A stretch of DNA of 64,000 nt from Nocardiopsis ganjiahuensis DSM 45031. GTDB taxonomy: Bacteria > Actinomycetota > Actinomycetes > Streptosporangiales > Streptosporangiaceae. The position numbers and the translations under genes were made by a program. Where the stretch lies: assembly GCF_000341085.1 (NCBI RefSeq), contig NZ_ANBA01000020.1, positions 1 through 64,000 on the forward strand, read 5' to 3'. The notes beneath the pieces were generated by a model. It had not been told where the DNA came from and did no database searches. It saw nothing but the letters and a program-made list of their open reading frames with translations. How positions within the stretch are numbered: the first letter of the stretch is position 1; each line of letters opens with the position of its first letter. Positions 48,427 to 58,769 of this stretch are shown in pieces.

Positions 48427-50111
48427 GACAGGCTCCCGTCCAGGTGCCCGGAGGCGAGGTGCAGCACGTGGGAGACCTCGCTGAGGGTCTCGGGCCGGTG
48501 GCTGATCATCACGACGACGCGGTCACGGGCGACGCGGTGCAGGGTGGCGACGACGTCGGCGGCACGGTCGTCGTCCAACGCGCTCGTCGGCTCGTCGACG
48601 AGCAGGACCGGGCGGCGCGCGAGCAGTGCCCGGGCGAGCGCCAGGCGCTGGCGCTGCCCTCCGGACAGGTTCGCGCCGGCTTCTGCGACCTCGGTGTCCA
48701 GGCCGTGCGGGAGGGCGAGGACCTCGTCGAGGATCCCGGCCGCACCGCAGGCGGCGGTCAGTTCCGCCTCCGTCGCGGGGCCGGTGACCGTCAGGTTGTC
48801 GCGAACGGTTCCGGCGAAGAGCACGGGCCGTTGGGAGAGCACCGCGATGTCGGTCGGCCGCAGGGGACGGCCGTCGAGTTCGATGCGTCCTTCCCGGGGG
48901 ACGAGGAAGCCGAGGAGGAGGTCGAAGAGGGTGGACTTCCCCGCGCCGGAGGCACCGACGACGGCGGTGAGGGTTCCCCTGCGGGCTGTCAGGTCGAATC
49001 GGTCGAGGACGTCCTCCCGGGCTTCGGGGTAGCGGAAGGTCACCCCGGTCACGCGCAGCACGTCCGCCGTGGAGCTTCCGGGTGGCCGTTCCCCGGTCTC
49101 CGCAGCGCCCGTCCGGACGGCGTGGCCGGTCGGGTGGCCGCTCCCGTCGGCGGGGCCGGGGGTTTCGGTGAACGCGCCGATGCGGTCGAGCGCGGGGACC
49201 GCGGAGAGCCCGAGGAAGCCGGCGTGCCAGTGCCGGGAGAGGTCGCGGACGGGGCGGAAGGCCTCGGAGGACAGGAGGAGGACGAGGTAGACCTCGATCG
49301 CGGGGGCCTGTCCGGTGACCGCGTGGGCGGTGGCGGCGACGGCTGCGGCGACCACCCCCGCCTGGACGGCGAGGTCGGTGACGGCGGTCTCGGCCAGGGA
49401 GCCGCGCATCACCCGTTCGGTGGCCCTGCGCAGCGCCTCCGACCGGGTGTCCAGCCGGTGCCGGGTGCCGGGCACGTCGCCGAGTGCGCGCAGGGTGGAC
49501 ATGCCGCGCAGTGACTCGAGCAGGTCGGCGCCGAGTGCCTCGTAGCTGTCCCAGTGGTCGAGTCCGCGCCGGGCCATCATGCGCTTCCACGCCAGAGGGC
49601 CCGCCAGCGCGAGCACGACACCGGCGGAGATCACCAGGCCCGCCGCCGGTGAGAGCAGGAACAGCCCGGTCACGACGAGCGGGCAGGCGATGAGGATCTG
49701 CGCGACGGCGGGGATGTACTTGGAGACGTAGGCGTCGGTGCCGTCGACGCCGTCGCCGAGGGCGGAGCGCATCGAGCCGTCCCGGGCGGAGGTGTCGTGC
49801 AGGCGCCGGGCGGTGAGCACCGATTCCACGGCGCGGCCGCGGACCGCCTGTCTGACCCGGCCGCCCAGGCGTGCCGCGGCGGAGGTCTGGGCCAGCGAGA
49901 GCACCAGCCGCAGCAGTGCCGTGCCGATGACGAGTGCGGCCGCGGCCAGTACTTCCCGGGGGCGTCCGCCCAGCACCGCGGACATCGCCCAGGCGATGGC
50001 GACCGCCTGGCCGACGTGGGTGAGCAGGACGAGCACCAGCAGCCCGACGCTCCGGGCCAGGGTGCCGGGGAAGCGCGCGGCCTCCCGCCACAGCTGGGGA
50101 ACGATCATCAT
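48423..50111 (-). CDS. ABC exporter half-transporter (permease-ATPase), first of pair
   Basis: The 562-residue protein has a six-helix membrane domain and an ATPase domain with Walker A GASGAGKS, signature LSGGQRQRLALARAL, Walker B VLLVDEPTSALDDD and MISHRPETL. A linker of about 35 residues rich in Gly/Thr (320-355) joins the halves. I chose the first of two adjacent ATG codons at 50111, eight bases after GAGGAGACGG; the longer open frame upstream lacks protein character. The promoter would lie in the region that holds the Zur-like box. Confidence 0.9.
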   Translation of the reverse strand: MMIVPQLWREAARFPGTLARSVGLLVLVLLTHVGQAVAIAWAMSAVLGGRPREVLAAAALVIGTALLRLVLSLAQTSAAARLGGRVRQAVRGRAVESVLTARRLHDTSARDGSMRSALGDGVDGTDAYVSKYIPAVAQILIACPLVVTGLFLLSPAAGLVISAGVVLALAGPLAWKRMMARRGLDHWDSYEALGADLLESLRGMSTLRALGDVPGTRHRLDTRSEALRRATERVMRGSLAETAVTDLAVQAGVVAAAVAATAHAVTGQAPAIEVYLVLLLSSEAFRPVRDLSRHWHAGFLGLSAVPALDRIGAFTETPGPADGSGHPTGHAVRTGAAETGERPPGSSTADVLRVTGVTFRYPEAREDVLDRFDLTARRGTLTAVVGASGAGKSTLFDLLLGFLVPREGRIELDGRPLRPTDIAVLSQRPVLFAGTVRDNLTVTGPATEAELTAACGAAGILDEVLALPHGLDTEVAEAGANLSGGQRQRLALARALLARRPVLLVDEPTSALDDDRAADVVATLHRVARDRVVVMISHRPETLSEVSHVLHLASGHLDGSLS

Positions 50112-50213
50112 GCGTCCGTCTCCTCGTCGAGCTCGTGCGCACCTTCTCGAAGACGGACGTACCGGTCCCGTGTGCCGATACGTGCCGGGGAGGGCGAACC
50201 GCACACACCGTAC

Positions 50214-50242
50214 TTGAAAATGATTTTCGTTTGCAATAGCTT
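50214..50242 (+). promoter_or_regulatory. Zur-like box overlapping a promoter
   Basis: TGAAAATGATTTTCG (50215-50229) matches the actinobacterial Zur box TGAAAATGATTTTCA, a 7-1-7 inverted repeat, in 14 of 15 positions. TTGAAA (50214-50219) as -35 and TAGCTT (50237-50242) as -10 are 17 bases apart, so the box covers the -35 region. A zinc-bound Zur would thus block transcription of the FecCD importer and perhaps of the divergent exporter pair. Other Fur-family proteins remain possible. Confidence 0.75.
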
Positions 50243-50248
50243 TGCCCC

Positions 50249-50401
50249 ATGATCCCCCAGAACCTCCTCACGGCCGGGCACCGTTCCGGACGCACGCACG
50301 CCGCCGGTGTCGGCGGCGGGGAGCGACTGGAACGCGGCGCTTCAGGGCGCCACGTCGGCGGCGACGGCGCGGCACGCACCGCGAACCGGCCACGGCAGTA
50401 A
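50249..50401 (+). CDS. Possible 50-residue leader peptide
   Basis: An ATG seven bases after the predicted -10 box opens a 50-codon frame (MIPQNLLTAGHRSGRTHAAG and onward) ending in TAA. It has no recognisable domain and no Shine-Dalgarno sequence; if used it would be read from a nearly leaderless transcript. The start position directly at the expected transcription start is the only support. It may be chance. Confidence 0.2.
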   Translation: MIPQNLLTAGHRSGRTHAAGVGGGERLERGASGRHVGGDGAARTANRPRQ

Positions 50402-50502
50402 CCACCTCGACAGCCTCCGCCCCTCGGGGCCTCCGTCCCCAGCTCCGCCGCCGGCGCACCGCTGCCCGCGCCACCGGCCACCTGAGAAAGCACCCACCAC
50501 AG

Positions 50503-51668
50503 ATGGCAAGAACCACCCTCCGAAGGCGCGCCCCCGCCTCCCTCGCCCGCCTCCTCCGCAGGGAGCGGCCGGGGGACGACGGCCCCGCCGTTCCCCCGGC
50601 CCCCGTGACGAACGGCCGCCGTCGCCGCGACGCGCTCGCCGTCCGGATCCTCGTACCGGCCCTCACCGCCGTGTTGTTGTCGGTGCTCCTGATGTCGACG
50701 AGCATCGGCACGATCGCGGTCTCCCCCGCCGACTCGCTGCGCATCGTCGTCGGCCACCTCGTACCCGGCATGCCCTGGATGTCCGACGGTTCACTGAGCA
50801 CGCTGCAGGACAACGCCATCTGGCAGTTCCGGCTCCCCCGCGCACTCCTGGCGGCGACCACCGGCGCCGCCCTCGCCCTGGCCGGCGCGCTGATGCAGGC
50901 CGTGGTGCACAACTCCCTGGCCGAGCCCTACATCCTGGGCGTCTCCGCCGGAGCGGGTGTGGGCGCGGTGTCGTTCATCGTCCTGGGGATCGGGGTCGGG
51001 TCCCTGGGGATCGGGGCCTCGGCGTTCGCCGGAGCCCTCCTGGCCACCGCGGCCGTCTACCTGCTCGCCCGCAAGAACGGCCGCATCGCGCCCCAGCGGC
51101 TCATCCTCGCCGGTGTCGCCCTCGGTTCGCTGTTCAGCGCCGTGACCAGCTACCTGACCATCGCCACCGACGCGCAGAACGTCTTCAGCATCATGTTCTT
51201 CCTGCTGGGCTCGGTCTCCGCCGCCACGATGGGCCACCTCGCTCTGCCGGTGACGGCCCTGGCCGCCGTCGGGCTGTACACGGCGCTGCGGGCGCGCGCT
51301 CTCAACGCCCTGCTCATCGGAGACGACGCCGCGGCCTCGCTGGGTGTCAACGTCAACAGGACGCGCAGTGGTGTCCTGGTGGCGGCGGCACTGCTGACCG
51401 GCTCCGTGGTCGCGGTCTCGGGCGGTATCGGCTTCGTGGGTCTGATCATCCCCCACATCGCGCGCATCCTCGTCGGCTCGGACCACCGGAAGATGCTCCC
51501 GGTCGCCCTGCTCGGCGGTGCGGCCTTCCTGGCCTCCTGCGACCTGCTGGCCCGAACGCTCGCCGCCCCCTCGGAGATCCCGCTGGGCGTGCTCACGGCG
51601 ATGGTCGGAGCACCGTTCTTCCTGTGGCTGCTGCGGCGCGACCGCGCCGAGAGCGTGGGGATGGGCCG

Positions 51669-51672
<4 letters not shown>
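50503..51672 (+). CDS. FecCD-family ABC transporter permease (metallophore import)
   Basis: The 389-residue membrane protein has a basic cytoplasmic N-terminus of about 45 residues. Nine to ten helices follow, with FecCD landmarks: WQFRLPRALLAATTGAALALAGALMQ, NSLAEPYILGVSAGAGVGA, and GGIGFVGLIIPHIARILVGSDHR. Such permeases import siderophores, heme, cobalamin or other metal chelates. It is unusual to find a single permease chain only if the partner is a heterodimer; here a homodimer is likely. It is first in a three-gene operon with ATPase and binding protein, under the Zur-like box. Confidence 0.92.
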
Positions 51673-52501
<829 letters not shown>

Positions 52502-52505
<4 letters not shown>

Positions 52506-53542
52506 AGCACAGCTCAACCACCTCCGTGACCGGATCGCGTGACCGCCGGCCCCACTTCGCGATCGTGTGCACCGCACTCGCCGCGCCCCTGCTGCTGGCC
52601 GCCTGCGGCACGGGGGTCGTCTCCGACGCGCAGGACACCGGGGGTTCGGGGGAAGCCGTGGTGGTCACCAACTGCGGGCGCGAACTGTCCTTCGAGACCG
52701 CCCCCACCAGCATCGTCGGGATGATGCCCTCGCAGACCGAGCTCCTCATCCGGCTCGGTGCGCAGGACTCCCTGGCCGGGCAGGCCCAGACCGCCGTCTC
52801 GCCGTTGTCGGACGACGTCGCCGAACACGCGGCCGACGTCCCCGAGCTCAGCACCGACGCGCCGCCGGCACGCGAGGACCTGCTCGCCGTCGGCCCGGAC
52901 CTGGTCGTCTCCCCCACCGAGTACGAGTTCACCGCCGAGCAGGGCTTCGCCGGAATCGAACAGCTCAACGAGAACGGCGCGGAGGCCTACGTCGCGACCG
53001 GCGGCTGCGCCGAGCGCCGCCACTCGGCGGAGGTCACCGACCTGTTCACGGACATCGCCAACCTCGGTGAGATCCTGCGCGTCTCCGAGGAGGCGGACGA
53101 GCTCGCCGCGGAGTCGCAGGAGCGGCTGTCCGCCGTCGAGTCCGCGATCAGCGACCTGCCGAGGCCCACCGTCGCGCAGGTCTTCGTCGAGGGCAACTCC
53201 CTCTCGGCCATCGGTGCCGGGATCGAGGCGAACATCATCGCCTCCGCCGGCGGCGACAACGTCTTCGACCCGGACTCACCCGAGTTCGCCGACTTCTTCG
53301 CGGCGGAGATCAACCCCGAGGAGATCGTCAGCCGCTCCCCCGAGGCCATCGTGTTCGCGGCGAGCGGTCCCGAGAACGAGGAGCAGACACTCGACTACCT
53401 GCGCAGCACCTTCCCCGACGTCCCCGCCGTGGAGAACGATCTGCTCATCAGCATCCCCTCGAGCGACATGTACCCCGGCACCCTCGGCAACATCGACGCG
53501 GTGGAGACGATCGCCCACCGCCTCTACCCGGACGCGTTCTGA
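52502..53542 (+). CDS. FecB-type metallophore-binding lipoprotein
   Basis: The 346-residue protein has a signal peptide and lipobox (LLLAAC, Cys near 35), then TNCGRELSFETAPTSIVGMMPSQTELLIRLGAQ, the usual start of the TroA/FecB-like fold. EDLLAVGPDLVVSPTEY and VFVEGNSLSAIGAGIEANII follow. It captures the metal complex outside the membrane. The Zur-like box in front of the operon suggests a zinc chelate rather than a ferric siderophore. A long hairpin terminator ends the operon. Confidence 0.9.
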
Positions 53543-53951
53543 GCCGGACCGGGGAAGGCGGCGTCCGCCGGACACCGCTCCGGACACGGGCGGGACGGGC
53601 ACGGACCCGCAGGCCGCTCGGCTGACCGGCGGCTCCTCGGGCGTGGTGTGCACGCTCGAGGAGCCGCCGGACCGAACAGCGGGACCAGCCCCTCGAACCG
53701 TCCCTGCGGACACGGTTCCGGTTGGCACAACCACGGCGAGCGGTTCGGCCGCGTCGAGGGCTGCGTGGGGCACGGCGACACGGGCCGCAACCGGGACGGG
53801 ATGGCGAGGCTCCCCGCCCCCGAACTGCCGCCGGTGCGGATGCGGCCGCGGAGGAACCCGCCGCCCCACGCGCAGTCCGAGGCCTGACCGCGGCCGCCCA
53901 GCGGTCTCCGCGCGCCCGTACGGCTCTCCCGTCGGGGCCGTCCCGTCCGCG
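53543..53951. other. 409-bp gene-less stretch
   Basis: Between the FecBCD operon and the convergent peptide-type ABC operon no gene can be supported. The only clear element is the long hairpin at 53626-53670. The rest is GC-rich sequence without motifs that I can name. Confidence 0.6.
53626..53670. terminator. Long hairpin terminator
   Basis: CCGGCGGCTCCTCG pairs perfectly with CGAGGAGCCGCCGG. Inside, after one mismatch, GCGTG pairs with CACGC around loop GTGTG: 19 base pairs in 45 bases. It lies 84 bases after the binding-protein stop, between convergent operons. Confidence 0.75.
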
Positions 53952-55418
53952 CTACCCGGCGTTCTCGGCCGCGGTCGCCTCCGCACGATCCGCGTGCCCG
54001 TACCCGGCCCCGGCCCGCGGTCTCGGCTCCAGGGTGCGACGCTCCGGGTCCAGGGTGAGGACCCGGTCCATGCGGTCGGCGACGGAGCTGTCGTGGGTGA
54101 CCATCACGACGGCCAGGCCACGGCCGCGGCGCAGGGTCTCCAGGAGGTCGAGCAGGGAGTCCGCGTTGGCCGCGTCCAGGGACGACGTCACCTCGTCGGC
54201 CAGGAGGAGGCGGGGTCGCGCGGCCAGGGCGCGGGCGATCGCCACCCGTTGCCGCTGCCCCCCGGAGAGCCGTGGGGGAAAGGCCTGGGCGACGTCCGCC
54301 GCCAGCCCCACCTGTTCCAGCAGTTCGGGGACCAGGGCGCGGGCCCGGGCCCGGTCCAGCCCGCGCAGCACCATCGCGGGCCGGGCCAGGGCCGCGCCGA
54401 CCCGGTGGGCGGGGTTGAGCGCTCCGGCCGGGTCCTGGCCGACCAGTTGGACCGCCCGCAGCAGCTCCCGGGGACGGTCCGTGTGCCTGGCGGGCAGGGG
54501 GCGGCCCTCCAGTGACAGCGACCCCTTCACGGGAGGGTGGAGCCCGGCCAGGCTCCTGAGCAGTGTGGACTTGCCGCTTCCGGAGGGCCCCAGGACGGCG
54601 ACCGCCTCCCCTGCGTGGACGGACAGGTCCGCCGCGCCGAGCACCTCGTCTCCGCCCGGGGTCCTCAGGGTCACACCGCGCATTTCCAGGACCGGGGTCC
54701 CCGGCGCGGGGGGCGGAGCCGCGGCCGCGCTACCCGTCCGGCGGGCCGCACCCGGCCCGCCGAGGCCGAGGCGGACGTCGGCCACGCGTTCGGCGAAGTC
54801 CCGGTCGTGGGTGATGACCAGGGTGGCCCTGCCCCGGCGCCCCCGCCGTTCCTCCAGTACGCCGAGGACGAGTTCGACCGTGGCGGGGTCGAGGCCGCTG
54901 GTGGGTTCGTCCAGGAGCAGGAGCTCGGGGTCGGCGACGACCGCCCGGGCCAGGGCCACCCGCTGGGCCTGGCCTCCGGAGAGCTCGTGCGGGCGCCGCC
55001 GCCACAGCGCCGAGGCGTCCAGACCCAGGGCGGTGAGGGTCGCACGGACGGCTTCGGCGTTCGCGCCGCGCGCGCCGCCCGGCAGCGCCTCCGCCACCAG
55101 GGCGGAGACGGGGCGCAGGGGGTGCAGGTCCGAGGCCGGGTCCTGGCCGAGCATCCCGGTGCGGAGCCGGCGCCAGCGGCGTGCCGCACGACCGGACGGC
55201 ACCGGCTCCCCCTGCCACAGGACCTGACCGGACCGGCGGACCAGTCCTGGCGGGAGCGCTCCGAAGGCGGCCAGGACGGCGCTGGTCTTACCGCTGCCCG
55301 ACGCGCCCATGACCGCCAGGACGCCGCCGTCGGGGACCCGCAGGTCCACCGGGCCGACGATCGGGGCGCCCAGGGAGTCCTCGACCACCAGCCCCCGTAC
55401 GCTCAGTCCCTCAGACAC
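53952..55418 (-). CDS. ABC importer ATPase, fused double domain (peptide/nickel type)
   Basis: The 488-residue protein contains two ATPase domains. Domain 1 has Walker A GASGSGKT, LSGGQAQRVALARAV and LLLLDEPTSGLD; domain 2 has GPSGSGKS, LSGGQRQRVAIARAL and LLLADEVTSSLD. The linker is about 20 residues rich in Ala/Pro. It is compact compared with the fusion at 37.9 kb, and the two are not recent copies. It energises the permeases encoded upstream, overlapping the DppC-like gene by 8 bases. This importer class includes nickel and opine-metallophore uptake systems. Confidence 0.92.
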   Translation of the reverse strand: MSEGLSVRGLVVEDSLGAPIVGPVDLRVPDGGVLAVMGASGSGKTSAVLAAFGALPPGLVRRSGQVLWQGEPVPSGRAARRWRRLRTGMLGQDPASDLHPLRPVSALVAEALPGGARGANAEAVRATLTALGLDASALWRRRPHELSGGQAQRVALARAVVADPELLLLDEPTSGLDPATVELVLGVLEERRGRRGRATLVITHDRDFAERVADVRLGLGGPGAARRTGSAAAAPPPAPGTPVLEMRGVTLRTPGGDEVLGAADLSVHAGEAVAVLGPSGSGKSTLLRSLAGLHPPVKGSLSLEGRPLPARHTDRPRELLRAVQLVGQDPAGALNPAHRVGAALARPAMVLRGLDRARARALVPELLEQVGLAADVAQAFPPRLSGGQRQRVAIARALAARPRLLLADEVTSSLDAANADSLLDLLETLRRGRGLAVVMVTHDSSVADRMDRVLTLDPERRTLEPRPRAGAGYGHADRAEATAAENAG

Positions 55419-56238
55419 CGGTGGTCTCCTTCCGTGCCGGCCGCCTGGAGCGGGACCGGCGTGTGCGGCCTTCGTGGAAGAACAGCTGGGCCAGGAGGGC
55501 GAGCAGGACCGTGGTGGCGCCGAGTGCCACAGCGGGCGCGGCCACGGCCCAGGGGTTGAGCGCCACTCCGGTCATGTTCTCCCTGAGCATCAGGGCCCAG
55601 TCGGGTGCGGGCGGGGCCGCGCCCAGCCCCAGCACGCTCAGGGCGGAGGCGATCTGGAGTGCCACCACCAGGCGCAGCCCCAGGTCCGCGGCGACCAGCC
55701 CGCGCATGGCCGGGAGGACCTCCCTGACCAGGACCGAGGCGGCGGTCTCACCTCGCAGGAGCGCGGCCTCCACGTACCCGGAGGAGCGGGAGGCGCGGAC
55801 GGCGTCCCTGACCACGCGCAGCGTGAGCGGGGCTCCCCCGCACACCGTCGCCACGACCACCGCCGCGTGCCAGGGCAGGGCGATGGCGGCGACCAGGGCC
55901 AGCAGCAGGGACGGCAGGGCGAGCAGCAGGTCGGCCCCGGCGGTGAGGGTGCGCGAGGGCAGACCCCCGAACCACCCGGCGAGCAGGCCCGCGGCGGTCC
56001 CCGTGACGGAGGCGCACACGGCCGCCAGCACCGACACCGCGAGCAGGCGGCCGCCTCCGGCCAGGACCCGGGACCACACGTCGCGGCCAAGTGCGTCGGT
56101 GCCCAGGAGATGGCCGGGTCCGGGCCCCTGCCAGGGGGTTCCCACCGGCGATGTGGGGCTGTGCGGCGCCCACGCTCCCCCAAGGAGGGCGGTGGCCAGT
56201 ACCGCGGCGAGCAGCAGCGGAACGAGTACACGGGTCAC
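55411..56238 (-). CDS. ABC importer permease, DppC/NikC-like
   Basis: The 275-residue permease has LLGTDALGRDVWSRVLAGGGRLLAVS near the N-terminus and a shortened EAA loop VEAALLRGETAASVLVREVLPAM. It lacks the long N-terminal extension of many DppC proteins and ends in a basic tail (RTRRSRSRR). It overlaps the DppB-like gene by 4 bases and the ATPase gene by 8 bases. Confidence 0.9.
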   Translation of the reverse strand: MTRVLVPLLLAAVLATALLGGAWAPHSPTSPVGTPWQGPGPGHLLGTDALGRDVWSRVLAGGGRLLAVSVLAAVCASVTGTAAGLLAGWFGGLPSRTLTAGADLLLALPSLLLALVAAIALPWHAAVVVATVCGGAPLTLRVVRDAVRASRSSGYVEAALLRGETAASVLVREVLPAMRGLVAADLGLRLVVALQIASALSVLGLGAAPPAPDWALMLRENMTGVALNPWAVAAPAVALGATTVLLALLAQLFFHEGRTRRSRSRRPARKETTGV

Positions 56239-57233
56239 GGTGCCTGCCTTCGGCGCGGTTCGGTCAGGGCCGCCACCAGGTCGCCGACCAGCAGGCCCGC
56301 CAGCACGACCGCTGCCGCGGCCAGGGCGGTGGCCTGGACCACCGGGAGGTCGCGGGAGGCGATCGAGGAGACCAGCAGGGAGCCCACGCCCGGATAGCTG
56401 AAGAGGGTCTCCACCACGGTCGCGGCTGCCACGAGCCCGCCCGCGGTGACCGCCGCGACCCGGGTGAAGGGGGCGAGCAGGAAGGGGAGCACGTCCACCA
56501 GGGCCACCCGCCAGGGCGCGTTGCCCCTGCGGCGCGAGTCTGCCACGTGCGGCAGGCGGACGGTGTCGGCCACGGCGCCCGCCAGCAGTCCGCCGCCGAA
56601 GAGCGCTGTGGGCAGGGCCAGGGAGAGTACCGGCAGGACCAGCAGCTCAGGGGTCTGCCAGGGTGCGGAGCCGGGCGGCAGCAGGGAGACCGGCGGGACC
56701 AGGCCCAGGCCTCCGGAGAGCACGGCCGCCAGACCGCTGGCCACGACCACCGTGGGCAGGGCCGCGCCCCCGGTGAGGACGGAGGTCGGGCCCCCTCGCC
56801 CGCCGCGTGCGTTGCCCGCCCACCAGGCCAGGGCCAGGGCCAGGGGCAGGGAGACGAGGAGCGCGCCCGCGACCAGGCCGAGGGTCGCGGGGAGCCGTTG
56901 GGCGAGCGCGTCGGCCACGGGGCGCCCGTTGACCATGGAGGTGCCCGGGTCCCCGATGAGCAGGGCCCGGAGCCAGTCGGCGTAGCGCTGCCACGCGGGG
57001 GCGTCCAGCCCCAGGTCCTCGCGCAGCAGGCGCAGCTGCTCCTCGTCCGCCCCGGGGGACGCCCGGAGTTCGGCCGCGTCCCCCGGCAGGAGTTCGGTGG
57101 CGGTGAAGACCACCACCGACACCAGGGCCAGCAGCAGCACGCTCCTGGCCAGGGCACTCAGCAGTGACGGCCCCGCGGCCGCCCCCCGCCTGCGGGGGAG
57201 GACGGCCGCGGGGGCGGTCGCGGGAACGGACAT
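56235..57233 (-). CDS. ABC importer permease, DppB/NikB-like
   Basis: The 332-residue permease has VVVFTATELLPGDAAEL, the DppB-type start after the first helix, and LLREDLGLDAPAWQRYADWLRAL as the usual extracellular helix. A divergent EAA loop (RLPHVADSRRRGNAPWRVAL) is followed by LFSYPGVGSLLVSSIASRD. I chose the ATG at 57233, which overlaps the stop of the binding-protein gene by one base. Confidence 0.9.
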   Translation of the reverse strand: MSVPATAPAAVLPRRRGAAAGPSLLSALARSVLLLALVSVVVFTATELLPGDAAELRASPGADEEQLRLLREDLGLDAPAWQRYADWLRALLIGDPGTSMVNGRPVADALAQRLPATLGLVAGALLVSLPLALALAWWAGNARGGRGGPTSVLTGGAALPTVVVASGLAAVLSGGLGLVPPVSLLPPGSAPWQTPELLVLPVLSLALPTALFGGGLLAGAVADTVRLPHVADSRRRGNAPWRVALVDVLPFLLAPFTRVAAVTAGGLVAAATVVETLFSYPGVGSLLVSSIASRDLPVVQATALAAAAVVLAGLLVGDLVAALTEPRRRQAP

Positions 57234-58747
57234 CAGCCGGCGACCTCGACCCGTTCGACGAACAGGCGGTTGAAGCCGGGCCCGGTGGGCAGGCCGGTCA
57301 CGCCCGAGGCGGTGAGGTCGAGGCCGTCGCCCACTCCCCAGACCACGTACCCGCCTTCCTCGGCGACGTGCTGCTGGACGTCGCCGAGCATCGAGTGGCG
57401 CCGCGCCTCGTCCTCGGTGGCCAGGGCCTCGGCGAGCTCCTCCTCCCACTCCGGGTCGTCCCACCCGGTCTCGTTGATGGGCCCGTCGGCGACCAGGGCC
57501 ATCTGGGCGAAGTCGACGAACCCGTTGCCTCCCAGGCTGTTGAGGTAGAACGGTTCGACGTTCCACACCTCGCTCCAGTAGGTGTCGGGCGGTCCGACCT
57601 CGACCTCGACCTCGATGCCCGCCTCCGCGAGCTGTTCGGCCGCCAGGGTCGCGGTCTCCTCCATGCCGGGGTAGGCGTTGGTGGCGTGCAGGGTGAGGGA
57701 CACCCCGTCACCGTGGCCCGACGACTCCAGCAGCTCCCGCGCCCGGTCCAGGTCGCGCTCGACCGGCTCGGCCTGCGGGGCGAAGGGTTCCTGCGGGTTG
57801 AGCAGGTCCGACCCCGGTTCCCCGTAGCCGAGGAAGACCGTGTCGACGAGCTGTTCGCGGTCCAGGGCGAGCTTGACGGCCTCACGCACGTCGGGGTCGT
57901 CGAAGGGCTCGGTGTCCGTGTTCATGACCAGCGGGTAGTTCACGCCCCCGGGCCGGGAGACCACCTGGACCTCCTCGCTCCCGTCGTGCTGCTGGGCGGC
58001 GGTGGGCGCCACGCTCCCCGCGACGTCCGCCTGTCCCGAGGCCACCGCGTCGGCGCGCGCGCCCGGGTCGGGCATGGCGCTGATCTGGAGTGTCCGGTAG
58101 TCGGAGGCCTCTCCCCACCAGTCGTCGTTGCGGGTCAGCACGGCGGTGGTGTCGTCGTGCTCCTCCAGGACGAAGGGCCCCGAGCCCACCACGGGTTCGG
58201 TGATGTCGTCACTGCCCTCGGGTACCACGAAGGTCAGCGAGGCCAGGGCGACGCCGACCTCGGCGTAGGGCTGCCGGGTGGCGAGTTCGAGGGTGTGCTC
58301 GTCCACCACGGAGGAGGATTCCAGGTCGAACACGGACAGGCGCCCGTTGTTCTCGGCGCCCTTGCCCTGGATCCGGTTCAGTGAGAACAGGACGTCGTCC
58401 GCGGTGACGGCCTCACCGTCGGAGAAGGCCGCGTCCTCCCGCAGGGTGACGGTCCACAGGTCGAGGTCCGCTGTCGCCGGTTCCCACGACTCGGCGAGGC
58501 GCGGCTGGACGGCGCCGTTCTCGTCGGTCACGGTCAGCACGTCGTAGAGCATGGCGAACCGCAGGTAGTCGGACTCGTTGCCGACACGGCCGTGCGGGTC
58601 GTGCGTGGTGGCCGCGGGGGCTCCCACGGCGGCGTAGCGCAACGTGGTGTCCTCGGCGGACGCCGCCTGCCCACCTTCCTCCCCGCCACAGGCGGTGGCC
58701 ACCAGCAGCGCCGCGCAGGCGCTCACCGGTAGGAGTAGTCGTCTCAT
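57233..58747 (-). CDS. ABC substrate-binding lipoprotein (SBP family 5)
   Basis: The 504-residue protein has a signal peptide with lipobox (VATAC, Cys near 20), then LAESWEPATADLDLWTVTLRED, FSDGEAVTADDVLFSLNRI and VVGSGPFVLEEHD, the family-5 pattern. It heads the four-gene operon (binding protein, two permeases, ATPase). Its place between a FecBCD system with a Zur-like box and an IrtAB/P450 operon suggests a metal chelate, nickel or opine-type ligand rather than a nutrient peptide; this is inference. Its own promoter would lie in 58748-58769. Confidence 0.9.
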   Translation of the reverse strand: MRRLLLPVSACAALLVATACGGEEGGQAASAEDTTLRYAAVGAPAATTHDPHGRVGNESDYLRFAMLYDVLTVTDENGAVQPRLAESWEPATADLDLWTVTLREDAAFSDGEAVTADDVLFSLNRIQGKGAENNGRLSVFDLESSSVVDEHTLELATRQPYAEVGVALASLTFVVPEGSDDITEPVVGSGPFVLEEHDDTTAVLTRNDDWWGEASDYRTLQISAMPDPGARADAVASGQADVAGSVAPTAAQQHDGSEEVQVVSRPGGVNYPLVMNTDTEPFDDPDVREAVKLALDREQLVDTVFLGYGEPGSDLLNPQEPFAPQAEPVERDLDRARELLESSGHGDGVSLTLHATNAYPGMEETATLAAEQLAEAGIEVEVEVGPPDTYWSEVWNVEPFYLNSLGGNGFVDFAQMALVADGPINETGWDDPEWEEELAEALATEDEARRHSMLGDVQQHVAEEGGYVVWGVGDGLDLTASGVTGLPTGPGFNRLFVERVEVAG

Positions 58748-58769
58748 CGTCTGGCCTTTCTCAGGGGTC

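Larger units (their letters stand above)
50112..50502. other. Divergent regulatory region between metal-linked transporters
   Basis: This 391-bp gap separates the ABC exporter pair (minus) from the FecCD-type permease (plus). It contains the Zur-like box at 50215, a 50-codon leader frame (50249-50401) and a small GC hairpin (GCCGCC-GGTGTC-GGCGGC near 50308-50325). The 100 bases before the permease ATG have no clear Shine-Dalgarno sequence near the start. Confidence 0.6.

Noticed and set aside
46771..50111. Calling the ABC pair CydD and CydC
   Set aside because: Fold and motifs fit in general, but there are no cydAB genes nearby and the divergent Zur-linked importer suggests metal-chelate transport.
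53648..53887. Plus-strand frame of 79 codons after the FecBCD operon
   Set aside because: It starts inside the long hairpin, has skewed His/Arg/Pro composition and no domain.
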